This document shows positions 34,021 to 42,309 of a stretch of 51,489 nucleotides of DNA, one piece after another. The notes under the pieces are model-generated. The model made no database searches, had not been told where the DNA came from, and saw only the letters and a list, made by a program, of their open reading frames with translations. How positions within the stretch are numbered: position 1 is the stretch's first letter; each line of letters begins with the position of its first letter. The position numbers were made by a program, and so were the translations under genes. This DNA is from Oscillibacter sp. ER4 (GTDB taxonomy: Bacteria > Bacillota > Clostridia > Oscillospirales > Oscillospiraceae): NCBI RefSeq assembly GCF_000765235.1, contig NZ_JPJG01000091.1, positions 1 through 51,489 on the forward strand, given 5' to 3'.

Positions 34021-34884
34021 ATGAATAAGAGTGATTTCTTTACCGCCGACGCGGTCAAGCCGCACTTCACCTATGATGATTACTGCGAGAGCGCGGATAT
34101 GATCGCCGCCCACCTCGGCGATTTCCGTCCCGAGGTACTGCTGCTGCTCGGCAGCGGTCTCGGCTTTCTCGGAGACCGCGTCGAGGCGCGCACCTGCGTG
34201 AGCTATGCGGACATCCCGCACTTCCGCGCGTCCACCGCGCCGGGACACGAGGGCCGCTTTGTTTTCGGCGAGCTGCGCGGCAAGCGCGTGGCGGTCATGC
34301 AGGGCCGCATGCACTGCTACGAGGGCTACACGATGGAGGACGCCGCCTATGCCTGCCGCGTCATCCGCTTGCTTGGCGCAAAGACGATGATCGTGACGAA
34401 CGCCGCGGGCGCGGTGAACACCGAGTATTCCGCGGGCGATCTGATGCTCATCTCCGACCATATCAAGCTCTTCGACTTCGGCCCGCTCTGGGGGCCGAAT
34501 ATCGACGAGTTCGGCACGCGCTTCCCCGATATGTCCAATGTCTACTCTCCCCGCCTGCGCGAGCTTGCCAAGGAGGTCGCCAGGGAGCAGGAGCTCACGC
34601 TGCGCGAGGGCGTTTACATGTACTTCCCCGGCCCGCAGTTTGAAACCCCCGCCGAGGTGCGCGCCGCGCGCATTCTGGGCGCGGACGCCGTGGGCATGTC
34701 CACCGTGCCGGAGGCCATCGCCGCCGCGCACTGCGGCTATGAAATTCTCGGTGTGACGCTCTGCGCCAACATGGCCGCGGGCGTTCTCCCCCAGCCGCTC
34801 TCGGGCGAGGAGGTCAACGAAATGGCAGAGCAGTACGCCCCGCATTTCTCCTCTCTTATTCTCGGCTGCCTCGAGCGGCTGTAA
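34021..34884 (+). CDS. purine nucleoside phosphorylase (PNP/MTAP family)
   Basis: A 287-residue trimeric-type phosphorylase cleaving (deoxy)guanosine and inosine to base and (deoxy)ribose 1-phosphate. Motifs: LLGSGLG (40-46, phosphate), PGHEGRFVFGELRGKRVAVMQGR with HCYEGY, VTNAAGAVN (about 126-134, base site) and YFPGPQFETPAE, AVGMSTVPEAIAA. AAGGAG is 6 nt before the ATG, which starts 2 nt after the hemZ stop. It fits nucleoside salvage together with psuK and prs elsewhere in the window. The symbol punA or pupG would depend on the species. Confidence 0.93.
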   Translation: MNKSDFFTADAVKPHFTYDDYCESADMIAAHLGDFRPEVLLLLGSGLGFLGDRVEARTCVSYADIPHFRASTAPGHEGRFVFGELRGKRVAVMQGRMHCYEGYTMEDAAYACRVIRLLGAKTMIVTNAAGAVNTEYSAGDLMLISDHIKLFDFGPLWGPNIDEFGTRFPDMSNVYSPRLRELAKEVAREQELTLREGVYMYFPGPQFETPAEVRAARILGADAVGMSTVPEAIAAAHCGYEILGVTLCANMAAGVLPQPLSGEEVNEMAEQYAPHFSSLILGCLERL

Positions 34885-34924
34885 CACAGTTTATTTCAGC
34901 GAAAAGGAAAAGGTCGAAATTTTA

Positions 34925-36529
34925 ATGGCTACGGAAAAGAAACAGTCCTTTTTCGGCGGCGCGGCGGTGCTGGCCGCCGGCGTCGTCATCGTGAAGATCA
35001 TCGGCGCGCTCTTCAAGATCCCGCTCGCGAACATTCTGGGCGAGACGGGCAACGCCGACTTCAACAACGCCTACAACATCTATGCTGTGCTTCTGACCAT
35101 CTCGACCGCGGGACTTCCCGTGGCGCTCTCGAAGATGATCTCGGAGGCGAAGACGCTCGGGCGCGAGCGTCAGGCGCGGCGTGTGCTCAAGGTGTCGTTC
35201 GCCGCGTTTTTAACGCTCGGTGTCCTCTCGTTTGTCATCATGTGGTTCGGCAACGAGAAGTGCGCGGCGCTTCTCAATAACCCGAACGCCGCCTACGGTA
35301 TCAAGGCGCTTGCCCCGGGCGTTGTGTGCGTCGGCTGCCTTGCCGCATTCCGCGGCTTTGCGCAGGGCAGCTTCCGTATGACGCCGACCGCCGTCTCGCA
35401 GATCATCGAGGCGGTCAGCAAGCTCTTCATCGGCCTTGGCCTTTCGATGTGCATCGTGAGCCTTGGGTACGAGGATTACATCGCCGCGGCCGCGGCCATC
35501 GTCGGCGTGACGGTCGGCTCGGTGCTCGCGCTCGTCTACATGCTCATCGACTACTTGCGCCACTGCCCGCGCACCCCGGGCACAGACACGCCGGATGCCT
35601 CCGGCGCGATCTTGAAGCGCCTGCTCTCGATTGCCATCCCCATCACGCTGTCGGCCTCGATGGTGTCGATCATCACGCTGATCGACACGTCGCTTGTGCA
35701 GGGTCAGCTCCAAAACGCGCTGGGCTACACCCTCAAGGAGACGCGCCACCTCTACGGCACGTATTCCTCGGGCATGAACCTCTACAACCTGCCGTCGTCG
35801 ATGATGACGGCGCTGACCATCTCCGTCATCCCGACGGTATCAGCTTCCCTTGCGCGCAATGACCGCGTGCATACCTCGCGCGTCATCAACTCGTCGCTGC
35901 GCGTCACGGGGCTCATGGCCTTCCCGATGGGTCTTGGCCTCTGGGCGCTGGCTGAGCCCATTATGAAGCTCTGCTACCCGCGCTATGACAGCGAGCTCGG
36001 CGGCTCGCTTTTAGCCGTGCTCGGCATCGCGAGCATGTTCGTCTGCCTGATGCTCATTTCAAACTCCATCCTGCAGTCCTACGGCCGCGTGCATGTGCCC
36101 GTTTTCACGATGCTCATCGGTGGCGTTGTGAAGATCATCTTCAACTACAACCTCACCGCCGTGCCGTCCATCAACATCCACGCCGCTCCCTTCGGCACGC
36201 TCGTGTGCTTTGTGATCGTATCGTCGCTCAACCTCTTTTTCGTCTACCGCACGATGGAGGATAAGCCGAATTACTTCAAGGTCTTTGCCAAGCCCCTCGT
36301 CGCGTCGCTCGTGATGGCCGTGTGCGCCAGATTCTCCTATCGCTTCTTCGCCGCCCATATCGCGCTTGGCGGCGCGACCACGACGCAGATCGTGAACGTC
36401 GGCCTTGCGGTCATGCTGGCGGTCATCGTGTACGTCGCGCTTGTCCTCGCACTGCGGATCGTCACGCGCGACGACCTCGCGCTGCTGCCCAAGGGCGAAA
36501 AGCTCGCCCGCATCCTGCACGTGCGCTGA
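34925..36529 (+). CDS. SpoVB/MurJ-like polysaccharide flippase (MATE/MOP superfamily)
   Basis: A 534-residue integral membrane protein with about 14 hydrophobic segments. The start FFGGAAVLAAGVVIVKIIGALFKIPLANILG and GNADFNNAYNIYAVLLTISTAGLPVALSKM are typical of the SpoVB/YtgP group of lipid-linked oligosaccharide flippases. Members act in spore cortex or cell-wall precursor export; which applies here cannot be said. It is 40 nt after the phosphorylase gene, with AAAAGGAAAAGG upstream, and 56 nt before mazG. Confidence 0.9.
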   Translation: MATEKKQSFFGGAAVLAAGVVIVKIIGALFKIPLANILGETGNADFNNAYNIYAVLLTISTAGLPVALSKMISEAKTLGRERQARRVLKVSFAAFLTLGVLSFVIMWFGNEKCAALLNNPNAAYGIKALAPGVVCVGCLAAFRGFAQGSFRMTPTAVSQIIEAVSKLFIGLGLSMCIVSLGYEDYIAAAAAIVGVTVGSVLALVYMLIDYLRHCPRTPGTDTPDASGAILKRLLSIAIPITLSASMVSIITLIDTSLVQGQLQNALGYTLKETRHLYGTYSSGMNLYNLPSSMMTALTISVIPTVSASLARNDRVHTSRVINSSLRVTGLMAFPMGLGLWALAEPIMKLCYPRYDSELGGSLLAVLGIASMFVCLMLISNSILQSYGRVHVPVFTMLIGGVVKIIFNYNLTAVPSINIHAAPFGTLVCFVIVSSLNLFFVYRTMEDKPNYFKVFAKPLVASLVMAVCARFSYRFFAAHIALGGATTTQIVNVGLAVMLAVIVYVALVLALRIVTRDDLALLPKGEKLARILHVR

Positions 36530-36585
36530 AAACCCCTGAAAAATCAGGGAAATTGCGCAAAACACCTTGCAATGAGAGGGAATAT

Positions 36586-37380
36586 ATGATAAATTATCCT
36601 GAGAAAGCTGTCTACACATATGACGACCTTGTTGACATCCTGCGCATTCTGCGCGCGCCGGGCGGATGCCCGTGGGACCGCGAGCAGACGCACGAGTCGA
36701 ACCGCCGCAACTTTTTAGAGGAAGCCTACGAGGCCGCCGAGGCCTTCGACCTCGACGATCCCGAGCTGATGAAAGAAGAACTCGGCGACGTGCTGATGCA
36801 GGTGCTCTTCAACATCCACATGGAAGAGGAAGCCGGCCGCTTCACGACCGACGATGTGACCGACCACGTGGTGCGAAAGCTCATCTTCCGCCACCCGCAC
36901 GTGTTTTCAAACGCAAAGGCGGACGACAGCGAGCAGGTGCTCGTCAACTGGGACAAGCTCAAGCGGCAGGAAAAGGGCCAGCGCACCACCGCCGACGCGA
37001 TGGATTCCGTCGCCCGTTCACTCCCCGCCCTCTGGCGGGCGGACAAGCTGCAGAGCAAGGCGGCGAAGGCGGGCTTTGAATTCCCCGATGTCTCCGGCGC
37101 GCTCGACAAGCTCGACGAGGAGACGCAGGAGCTGCGCTCCGCCGTCCAAAGCGGCACAAATTTTGAAGAAGAGCTCGGCGATGTGCTGTTTGCCGCCGTC
37201 AAGGTCGGCCGCTTCTGCGGCGTCGACCCCGAAGCGGCGCTCACGAAGACCTGCGAAAAATTCATCGCGCGCTTCCGCAAGGTGGAAGAGGCGGTGAATG
37301 CGCGCGGCGAGGACATGTCCGCTCTCCCGCTCGATGAGCTGATGGCGCTGTGGAACGACGCCAAGGAACAACTCAGATGA
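36586..37380 (+). CDS. mazG: nucleoside triphosphate pyrophosphohydrolase MazG
   Basis: A 264-residue protein with two MazG modules. LRAPGGCPWDREQTHES marks the start. The first module has LEEAYEAAEAFD ... MKEELGDVLMQ (about 45-68) and the second DEETQELRSAV ... EEELGDVLFAA (about 180-205), giving the EExxE/ExxD metal sites. It hydrolyses non-canonical or excess NTPs to NMP and pyrophosphate. ATG 36586 has GAGAGGG 5 nt before it; the longer frame from 36322 overlaps the flippase gene and has no homology. hup follows after 76 nt and a small terminator. Confidence 0.94.
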   Translation: MINYPEKAVYTYDDLVDILRILRAPGGCPWDREQTHESNRRNFLEEAYEAAEAFDLDDPELMKEELGDVLMQVLFNIHMEEEAGRFTTDDVTDHVVRKLIFRHPHVFSNAKADDSEQVLVNWDKLKRQEKGQRTTADAMDSVARSLPALWRADKLQSKAAKAGFEFPDVSGALDKLDEETQELRSAVQSGTNFEEELGDVLFAAVKVGRFCGVDPEAALTKTCEKFIARFRKVEEAVNARGEDMSALPLDELMALWNDAKEQLR

Positions 37381-37382
37381 CC

Positions 37383-37402
37383 AAAAGCGGCAACGCTTTT
37401 TG
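37383..37402 (+). terminator. weak terminator after mazG
   Basis: A 7-bp stem AAAAGCG / CGCTTTT with GCAA loop ending in T, directly after the mazG stop. Short T-tract, so termination may be partial. Confidence 0.5.
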
Positions 37403-37456
37403 CTCATATACACCCCGGAGGCCCCGTCTCCGGACACTATTCAGGAGGATCAAACG

Positions 37457-37732
37457 ATGAACAAGACTGAACTCATTGCTGCCGTGGCGGAAAAAGCCAG
37501 CATTTCCAAGAAGGAGTCCGAGGTTGTGATCAACGCTGCCCTCGACACCATTATCGACTCCCTGAAGAACGACGAGAAGGTCCAGCTCGTCGGCTTCGGC
37601 TCTTTCGAGACCAAGCACCGCGCTGAGCGCACCGGCCGCAACCCCAAGACCAAGGAGAGCATCACCATCGCCGCTTCCAAGGTCCCGACCTTCAAGGCTG
37701 GTAAGGCGTTCAAGGACGCTGTCGCGGAGTAA
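37457..37732 (+). CDS. hup: HU family DNA-binding protein
   Basis: A 91-residue nucleoid protein that bends DNA as a dimer. MNKTELIAAVAEKA, VGFGSFETKHRAERTGRNPKT (the signature and beta-arm region) and PTFKAGKAFKDAV are typical. AGGAGG is 8 nt before ATG 37457. It lies in the mazG-hup-rqcP-yabP-yabQ-divIC order common in sporulating Firmicutes, and is followed by a GC-rich hairpin. Confidence 0.97.
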   Translation: MNKTELIAAVAEKASISKKESEVVINAALDTIIDSLKNDEKVQLVGFGSFETKHRAERTGRNPKTKESITIAASKVPTFKAGKAFKDAVAE

Positions 37733-37758
37733 TTCCCCAGTCAAGCTCTTTCATCATC

Positions 37759-37787
37759 AAAACGGCGGCGCGATGCGCCGCCGTTTG
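37759..37787 (+). terminator. probable terminator after hup
   Basis: A perfect 12-bp stem (AAACGGCGGCGC / GCGCCGCCGTTT, loop GAT or similar) with only TTT after it. Strong hairpin, short U-tract; may attenuate readthrough into rqcP. Confidence 0.6.
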
Positions 37788-37839
37788 AGTTGGTGGAGCC
37801 CCTTTGATCCCGCACTTTTCCGAAAAGGAGACGAATTCC

Positions 37840-38088
37840 ATGCGTCTTGACAAATATCTCAAGGTCTCGCGCCTTATCAAGCGCCGCACCGTGGCCAACG
37901 AAGCCTGCGACGGCGGCCGCGTGACCGTCAACGGCAAGGTCGCCCGCGCGTCGTACGACGTGAAGGTCGGCGACGTGATCGCGCTGCACTTCGGCGAGCG
38001 CGTGCTCGCGGTCGAGGTGCTCGATGTATCCGAGACCGCCGGCAAGAGCGAGGCCACGCTCCTCTACCGCGAAGTGAACGCACAGTAA
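37840..38088 (+). CDS. rqcP: S4-domain ribosome quality-control factor RqcP (YabO)
   Basis: An 82-residue S4 RNA-binding protein: MRLDKYLKVSRLIKRRTVANEACDGG then VTVNGKVARASYDVKVGDVI. In B. subtilis RqcP works with RqcH on stalled 50S subunits to add alanine tails. ATG 37840 has AAAAGGAG upstream; the longer frame from 37804 is unsupported. The position before yabP and yabQ matches B. subtilis yabO. Confidence 0.94.
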   Translation: MRLDKYLKVSRLIKRRTVANEACDGGRVTVNGKVARASYDVKVGDVIALHFGERVLAVEVLDVSETAGKSEATLLYREVNAQ

Positions 38089-38105
38089 ACCGTACTATTT
38101 TGGGT

Positions 38106-38143
38106 GCGCCCTTCATACGTTATCGTATGGAGGGCGCTTTCTT
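38106..38143 (+). terminator. hairpin between rqcP and yabP
   Basis: GCGCCCT-T-CATACG / CGTATG-G-AGGGCGC (38106-38137), TTAT loop, followed by TTTCTTT. It may separate vegetative rqcP expression from the sporulation genes that follow. Confidence 0.72.
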
Positions 38144-38174
38144 TGCGCCCAAAGCGAAAGGACGGGTTCTGACT

Positions 38175-38456
38175 ATGACTTACGACACTTCCCCCGCTTC
38201 TCCCCAGCGCATCGAATTATCCGGCCGCGAGAGCCTGACGGTCTCCGGCGTAGAGGATGTCGACCGCTTCGATGAGACCGAGATCGTGATGAACACGTCG
38301 CTCGGCGTGCTCGTTGTCACGGGCGACAGCCTGCACATCGGCAAGCTGAGCCTCGACGGCGGCGAGCTGCATGTCGACGGGCGCATTGACGCCATCGCCT
38401 TTGAGGATGCGCCGTCAAGCCGCGGCGGCCTGCTCTCGCGCCTGTTCGGGGGTTGA
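38175..38456 (+). CDS. yabP: sporulation protein YabP
   Basis: A 93-residue YabP/YqfC-family protein: RIELSGRESLTVSGVEDVDRF, then MNTSLGVLVVTGDSLHIGKLSLDGGELHVDGRID, the conserved core. It belongs to the mother-cell sporulation programme in B. subtilis; biochemical role unknown. ATG 38175 is preceded by AAAGGA at 13 nt, a rather long spacing. Followed after 6 nt by yabQ. Confidence 0.92.
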   Translation: MTYDTSPASPQRIELSGRESLTVSGVEDVDRFDETEIVMNTSLGVLVVTGDSLHIGKLSLDGGELHVDGRIDAIAFEDAPSSRGGLLSRLFGG

Positions 38457-38462
38457 GGCACC

Positions 38463-39110
38463 GTGGGCGTGTCGCTCTCCGAGCAGGCGCGGTGCTTTCT
38501 CGCCTCGCTCCTGCTCGGCTTCATCCTTTCTCTTCTCTATGACCTGCTGCGCGCCGTGCGGCTGCGGCGAGCGACGAAGCGGCGCTTTACGAGCGCGCTC
38601 GATCTCCTCTACTGCGCGGCGTTCGCGCTGCTGACGTTTCTCTTCGCGCTGCGCATCGGCGGGGGCGAGCTGCGGCTCTATATGCTTTGCTCGGCGCTTT
38701 TGGGCGCGGTGAGCTACTTCACGCTCTGCGCACGGCTTTTCCGTCCGCTATGGGCCTTCTGGGCGGAGGTGCTGTTCTCCTTTGCGCGATTAGCGGCGGC
38801 GCCGCTGCGGTGGCTCCAAAAAGTTTATGGTAAACTTGCCAAACTTTGCAAAAGATACTTTCTTTTTTCCAGAAACCGGCTTATAATAAAGTCGTATGAG
38901 CGCCGCGCCCGTTATTCGCTGCGCCGCGCAAGGAAAAAGGAGGCTCATCGGCATGGCAGAGCAGGCCAAAAAAGGCAAAAAGCGCACCAGCTTTCTCACG
39001 ATGCTCGTCATCGCAATTCTGATCGCACTGGTAGGGGTGCAGCTCATTCATCTGCGGAGCCAGATCGACGACGCGCGCAGCCAGCTCACCGCGCTGCAGA
39101 GCGATCTTGA
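38463..39110 (+). CDS. yabQ: spore cortex biosynthesis protein YabQ
   Basis: A 215-codon frame starting at GTG 38463. The first ~150 residues fit YabQ: SLSEQARCFLASLLLGFILSLLYDLLRAVRL, then several hydrophobic helices (LLYCAAFALLTFLFALRIGGGELRLYMLC is family-like), about four or five membrane segments. The last ~55 residues are a basic, low-complexity stretch read from DNA that encodes DivIC in another frame: the two genes overlap by 158 nt. The natural stop may have been lost by frameshift, or the tail may be neutral. YabQ is needed for cortex formation in the mother cell. Confidence 0.85.
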   Translation: MGVSLSEQARCFLASLLLGFILSLLYDLLRAVRLRRATKRRFTSALDLLYCAAFALLTFLFALRIGGGELRLYMLCSALLGAVSYFTLCARLFRPLWAFWAEVLFSFARLAAAPLRWLQKVYGKLAKLCKRYFLFSRNRLIIKSYERRARYSLRRARKKEAHRHGRAGQKRQKAHQLSHDARHRNSDRTGRGAAHSSAEPDRRRAQPAHRAAERS

Positions 39111-39249
39111 CACCGCCAAGCAGGAGAACGACGCGCTCGCCTCGGCACTCGAAAAGGCCGACGACCCTGAGTTTTTGCAGGAGCTTGCCCGCGATCAGCT
39201 CGGCTACGTAACGCCGGGAGAAAAGACATTCTATGACGTCAGCAACTAA
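38953..39249 (+). CDS. divIC: septum formation initiator DivIC/FtsB
   Basis: A 98-residue bitopic divisome protein: short basic cytoplasmic start (AEQAKKGKKRTS), one membrane helix (about 14-32, LTMLVIAILIALVGVQLI), an extracellular coiled coil (LRSQIDDARSQLTALQSDLDT) and the conserved end ARDQLGYVTPGEKTFYDV. It bridges FtsL/DivIB. ATG 38953 has AGGAGG upstream; the start at 38896 is less likely. A TATAAT at 38882-38887 may be its -10 box, though no good -35 is seen. Confidence 0.92.
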   Translation: MAEQAKKGKKRTSFLTMLVIAILIALVGVQLIHLRSQIDDARSQLTALQSDLDTAKQENDALASALEKADDPEFLQELARDQLGYVTPGEKTFYDVSN

Positions 39250-39265
39250 AAAGAGAACATTATTG

Positions 39266-39290
39266 AAGCGCCCGTTGAGGGCGCTTTTTT
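39266..39290 (+). terminator. terminator after divIC
   Basis: AGCGCCC / GGGCGCT stem with a short loop and a six-T tail, 17 nt after the divIC stop. Confidence 0.9.
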
Positions 39291-39500
39291 CTTGCGTGAA
39301 ATAAAAAGGAGCCGCCGGCCAAGATGGCCCGCGGCTCAAATGGGTGGGATATTGGAAAGCTTCCGATGCTTATGATACCGCCCGTCCGCCAAAACGTCAA
39401 TGGGAGCTTTTGCCGCATTCTGCCGCCTTTTGTCAATTCGCGTCGTATGCCTTATATTTTGTCAATATGTACAAGAATGCTCAATTCATATATCGTTCAT
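39291..39500. other. gene-free region before hpf
   Basis: Part of a 348-nt gap. It holds one further hairpin (GAGCCG / CGGCTC enclosing GGCC/GGCC, 39309-39337) without a T-tract on the + strand; on the minus strand it would be followed by CCTTTTT. The rest becomes AT-rich toward the hpf promoter. No gene seen. Confidence 0.5.
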
Positions 39501-39529
39501 TTGAAATTTTCGTTCATTTGTGCTATGAT
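39501..39529 (+). promoter_or_regulatory. promoter of hpf
   Basis: TTGAAA (39501-39506; 5/6), 17-nt spacer, TATGAT (39524-39529; 5/6), 69 nt before the ATG. Confidence 0.82.
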
Positions 39530-39597
39530 ATAGAAAAGGAAACAGAAGAGCCCTTCGCCCTCTCTTTCCTTCCTCACCAACGAAAGGAGCCAACACT

Positions 39598-40149
39598 ATG
39601 AAATTCACCTACACCTGCAAAAAAGTCTCCCTGAACGATTCCGTCAAGGCCTATGCCGAGAAAAAGGTCGGCAAGCTCGAGAAGTTTTTCAAGGAGGAGC
39701 CCGAGGCTTCTGTCACCTTCTCCGTCGAGAAGAAGAACCGCTGTGTCGCCGAGATCATGCTCCGTGGCGCCAACGGCACGCTGTTCCGCGCGGTATGTGA
39801 GGACCCGGACGGCGACATGCGCGGCGCGATCGACGAGGCCACGGCCCAGATCGAGCGCAAGATCCGCAAGAACAAGACCCGCCTTGCCAAGAACCTGCGC
39901 GCCGAGGCTGTGCTGCCGGAGCTGCCCGAGGAGTTCGAAGCCCACGAGGAGGGCACGTTCGACATCGTGCGCACCAAGCGCTTCACCGTCAAGCCCATGA
40001 GCGTGGAGGAAGCCATTTTGCAGATGAACCTGCTGGGCCACAGCTTCTTCGTCTTCCGCAACACCGATTTCGGCGATGCGATCTGCGTCGTTTACCGCCG
40101 CAACAACGGCGGCTACGGCATCATCGAGACCGAGGACGACGAGGAGTAA
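39598..40149 (+). CDS. hpf: long-form ribosome hibernation-promoting factor
   Basis: A 183-residue long HPF. The N-terminal HPF/RaiA domain (1-~100: VSLNDSVKAYAEKKVGKLEKFF) binds the 30S decoding centre; the C-terminal dimerisation domain (VRTKRFTVKPMSVEEAILQMNLLGHSFFVF ... VVYRRNNGGYGII) pairs two 70S ribosomes into 100S dimers. GAAAGGAG before the ATG; own promoter and terminator. Confidence 0.96.
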   Translation: MKFTYTCKKVSLNDSVKAYAEKKVGKLEKFFKEEPEASVTFSVEKKNRCVAEIMLRGANGTLFRAVCEDPDGDMRGAIDEATAQIERKIRKNKTRLAKNLRAEAVLPELPEEFEAHEEGTFDIVRTKRFTVKPMSVEEAILQMNLLGHSFFVFRNTDFGDAICVVYRRNNGGYGIIETEDDEE

Positions 40150-40171
40150 GCCGTTCAGAAAGCATATAGAA

Positions 40172-40200
40172 GGGCTGAGCGAATGCTCAGCTCTTTTTTT
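40172..40200 (+). terminator. terminator after hpf
   Basis: GCTGAGC / GCTCAGC stem, GAAT loop, seven-T tail, 23 nt after the hpf stop. Confidence 0.93.
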
Positions 40201-40254
40201 GCGCGTTTTTCCGTGGTATACTGAGTCTGTATTTTTCGGAAGAGGAGAAGTCTT

Positions 40255-41454
40255 ATGAATGCCATGTTCTGCCGCGCGTTCCAGTGCTGTTTTGCCGTCG
40301 GCGCGCGCTTTCTCCCCTGGCGCACGCCGGAGGTCTTTTCGGGTGAGGGGAGTTTGCTGCGCGCCGCAGACATTCTGCGCGAAAACGGCCTACGACGCCC
40401 GTTCGTCATCGCGAGCCGCCGCCAGTGCGCGGACGAGCACTTCCGCGCCTTGCAGGAAAAACTTGACGAGCAGGACATCCTGCTCTTCATCTTCTCCTCG
40501 GTCGAGCCGAATCCGTCGGTCGAGACGGTCGAAAAGATCGCCGCGCAGTACAAGATTGATAGCTGCGACTGCTTTCTCGTCATCGGCGGCGGCTCGCCGA
40601 TGGACGCAGCCAAGGCCGCCGCGGCGCGCCTCGCGCGGCCGGGCAAGCCGCTTTCGCAGCTTGCGGGACTCTTAAAGGTCCGGCGCCGCATTCCGCCGCT
40701 CATCGCCGTGCCCACGACGGCGGGCACGGGGTCGGAGACGACCATCGCCGCCGTTGTCACCGGCAGTGACCACCACAAGTATGCGATCTCCGACCTCTGC
40801 CTCATTCCGCGCTACGCGATCTTAGACCCCGCGCTGACCGTCGGGCTGCCTCCACACATCACGGCGGAGACCGGCATGGACGCGCTGACGCACGCGGTCG
40901 AGGCGTACCTGAGCCGCTTTTACAACACGAAGCAGACGCGCCTGCTCGCGGAACATGCCGTCGTCGCCATCTTCACGCATTTGGAGCGCGCGTACCGCGA
41001 CGGCACGTCGCTCCCCGACCGCGCGGCGATGCTGCAGGCCTCGTTCGACGCAGGCGCGGCGTTCACGCGCGCAAGCGTCGGCAATGTGCACGCCATCGCC
41101 CACACGCTCGGCGGGCTCTACGGCGTATCCCATGGCCTTGCGAATGCCGTGCTTCTCCCTCTCGTGCTCGAAGACTACGGCAAAGCGGCCTGTCCGTGCC
41201 TTGCCCGTCTTGCTGCACTTGTCGGCCTCAAGGGCGAGAGCGAAGAATCTCTCGCCAAGGCGTTTATTGCCGAAATCCGCGCGATGAATACCCGCATGGG
41301 CATCCCCGACCGCTTCAACTGCATCCGCAAAGAGGACATTCCCCTCATGGCCACCTGGGCCGCGCAGGAGGCAAACCCCGTCTACCCCGTGCCGGTCATC
41401 TACGACGAAGCGCGCTTTGCGCGCGTCATCGAGCGTTCACACCACAGCCAATAA
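40255..41454 (+). CDS. iron-containing alcohol dehydrogenase
   Basis: A 399-residue group III alcohol dehydrogenase using NAD(P)H and Fe2+. Cofactor motif GGGSPMDAAKAAA (about 121-133), VPTTAGTGSE (about 154-163), and metal-binding AETGMDALTHAVEAY with NVHAIAHTLGGLYGVSHGLAN. It begins with an atypical Cys-rich segment (MNAMFCRAFQCCFAV), and substrate cannot be inferred; relatives reduce butyraldehyde, lactaldehyde or other aldehydes. GAGGAG precedes the ATG. A TATACT (40217-40222) could be its -10 box. Single gene. Confidence 0.92.
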   Translation: MNAMFCRAFQCCFAVGARFLPWRTPEVFSGEGSLLRAADILRENGLRRPFVIASRRQCADEHFRALQEKLDEQDILLFIFSSVEPNPSVETVEKIAAQYKIDSCDCFLVIGGGSPMDAAKAAAARLARPGKPLSQLAGLLKVRRRIPPLIAVPTTAGTGSETTIAAVVTGSDHHKYAISDLCLIPRYAILDPALTVGLPPHITAETGMDALTHAVEAYLSRFYNTKQTRLLAEHAVVAIFTHLERAYRDGTSLPDRAAMLQASFDAGAAFTRASVGNVHAIAHTLGGLYGVSHGLANAVLLPLVLEDYGKAACPCLARLAALVGLKGESEESLAKAFIAEIRAMNTRMGIPDRFNCIRKEDIPLMATWAAQEANPVYPVPVIYDEARFARVIERSHHSQ

Positions 41455-41495
41455 CCTTGTCAGCATTTTAGCGATACTTCCCCGCCGCCGTCTGG

Positions 41496-41501
41496 TATAA
41501 T
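41496..41501 (+). promoter_or_regulatory. -10 box upstream of the phosphatidyltransferase gene
   Basis: Perfect TATAAT overlapping the ATG at 41500, which makes that ATG an unlikely start. No convincing -35 box is visible 16-18 nt upstream. Confidence 0.55.
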
Positions 41502-41535
41502 GGTGCTGCAATCCAAAAGGATCGGACGGTTTTTT

Positions 41536-42159
41536 ATGATCGGAGTTTACGACTACACCGTGATCGCAACCTATCTCTCGCTGCTGCTGGGGCTTGGCGG
41601 CCTCTATTCCGCCGCGCAAAACGAGCCTCTCGACGCCATGCTGTGCCTGATGCTCGCAGGGCTGCTCGATGCCTTCGACGGGCGCATCGCCCGCACGAAA
41701 AAGGACCGCACCGAACAGGAAAAGCGCTTCGGTATCCAGATCGACTCGCTCAACGACCTCGTGTGCTTCGGCGTGCTGCCCGCCGCCATCGGCTGGAGCA
41801 TGGACTGCGATAGACTCTGGTTCCTTGCGACGATGTCGTTTTTCGCGCTCTGCGCGCTCATCCGCCTCGCCTACTTCAACGTGACGGAAGAGGAGCGGCA
41901 GGGCCGCACAAGCGAAAACCGCGCCTACTACCTCGGCGTGCCGGTCACGGCGAGCGCCGTGCTCGCGCCGCTTTTCTACCTGCTCTCGCTGCGCTTTGCC
42001 CTGAACTGCGCGGTCGTTTACGCGCTGGGGCTGTTCCTGCTTGGCGTACTGTACATCACGCCGCTCCACGTCAAAAAGCCGCAGCTGCGCGGCGTGGCGT
42101 TTCTGTCCGTGTTCGGGCTTGGCGAATTTGCTGTTTTGCTCCGCGTATTGACGCGTTAG
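41536..42159 (+). CDS. pssA: CDP-alcohol phosphatidyltransferase, probable phosphatidylserine synthase
   Basis: A 207-residue membrane enzyme moving a phosphatidyl group from CDP-diacylglycerol to an alcohol. The catalytic signature D-x2-D-G-x2-A-R-x8-G-x3-D-x3-D fits DAFDGRIARTKK ... FGIQIDSLNDLVCFG (about 45-80). SLNDLVCFGVLPA is the type seen in PssA, hence serine as the likely acceptor. About six hydrophobic segments. Start: ATG 41500 lies in the -10 box, so 41536 is preferred although its AAAAGGA site is rather distant. No psd decarboxylase nearby. Confidence 0.85.
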   Translation: MIGVYDYTVIATYLSLLLGLGGLYSAAQNEPLDAMLCLMLAGLLDAFDGRIARTKKDRTEQEKRFGIQIDSLNDLVCFGVLPAAIGWSMDCDRLWFLATMSFFALCALIRLAYFNVTEEERQGRTSENRAYYLGVPVTASAVLAPLFYLLSLRFALNCAVVYALGLFLLGVLYITPLHVKKPQLRGVAFLSVFGLGEFAVLLRVLTR

Positions 42160-42180
42160 CGCTCCCATCTCTCTCCTCCG

Positions 42181-42222
42181 GGCCGTCCGAAAGGTTTTCT
42201 TTTGGGCGGCCCCTCTCTTTTT
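42181..42222 (+). terminator. terminator after the phosphatidyltransferase gene
   Basis: A 13-bp stem with G-T pairs (GGCCGTCCGAAAG / CTTTTGGGCGGCC, loop GTTTT) and a T-rich tail, 21 nt after the stop. Confidence 0.88.
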
Positions 42223-42232
42223 ACTTTCCCGA

Positions 42233-42261
42233 TTGACGGCGGGAAGTCCGCGTGCTATGAT
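42233..42261 (+). promoter_or_regulatory. promoter of the EamA transporter gene
   Basis: TTGACG (42233-42238; 5/6), 17-nt spacer, TATGAT (42256-42261; 5/6), immediately after the preceding terminator. Confidence 0.85.
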
Positions 42262-42309
42262 AGTCGGCAACTACCATTTGCATGTTCTGTCAGATCGCGA
42301 GGAATTTTT

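Noticed and set aside
41500-41535. Upstream ATG at 41500 as start of the phosphatidyltransferase gene
   Set aside because: The ATG overlaps a perfect TATAAT box and has no ribosome site; the family homology begins at the ATG at 41536.
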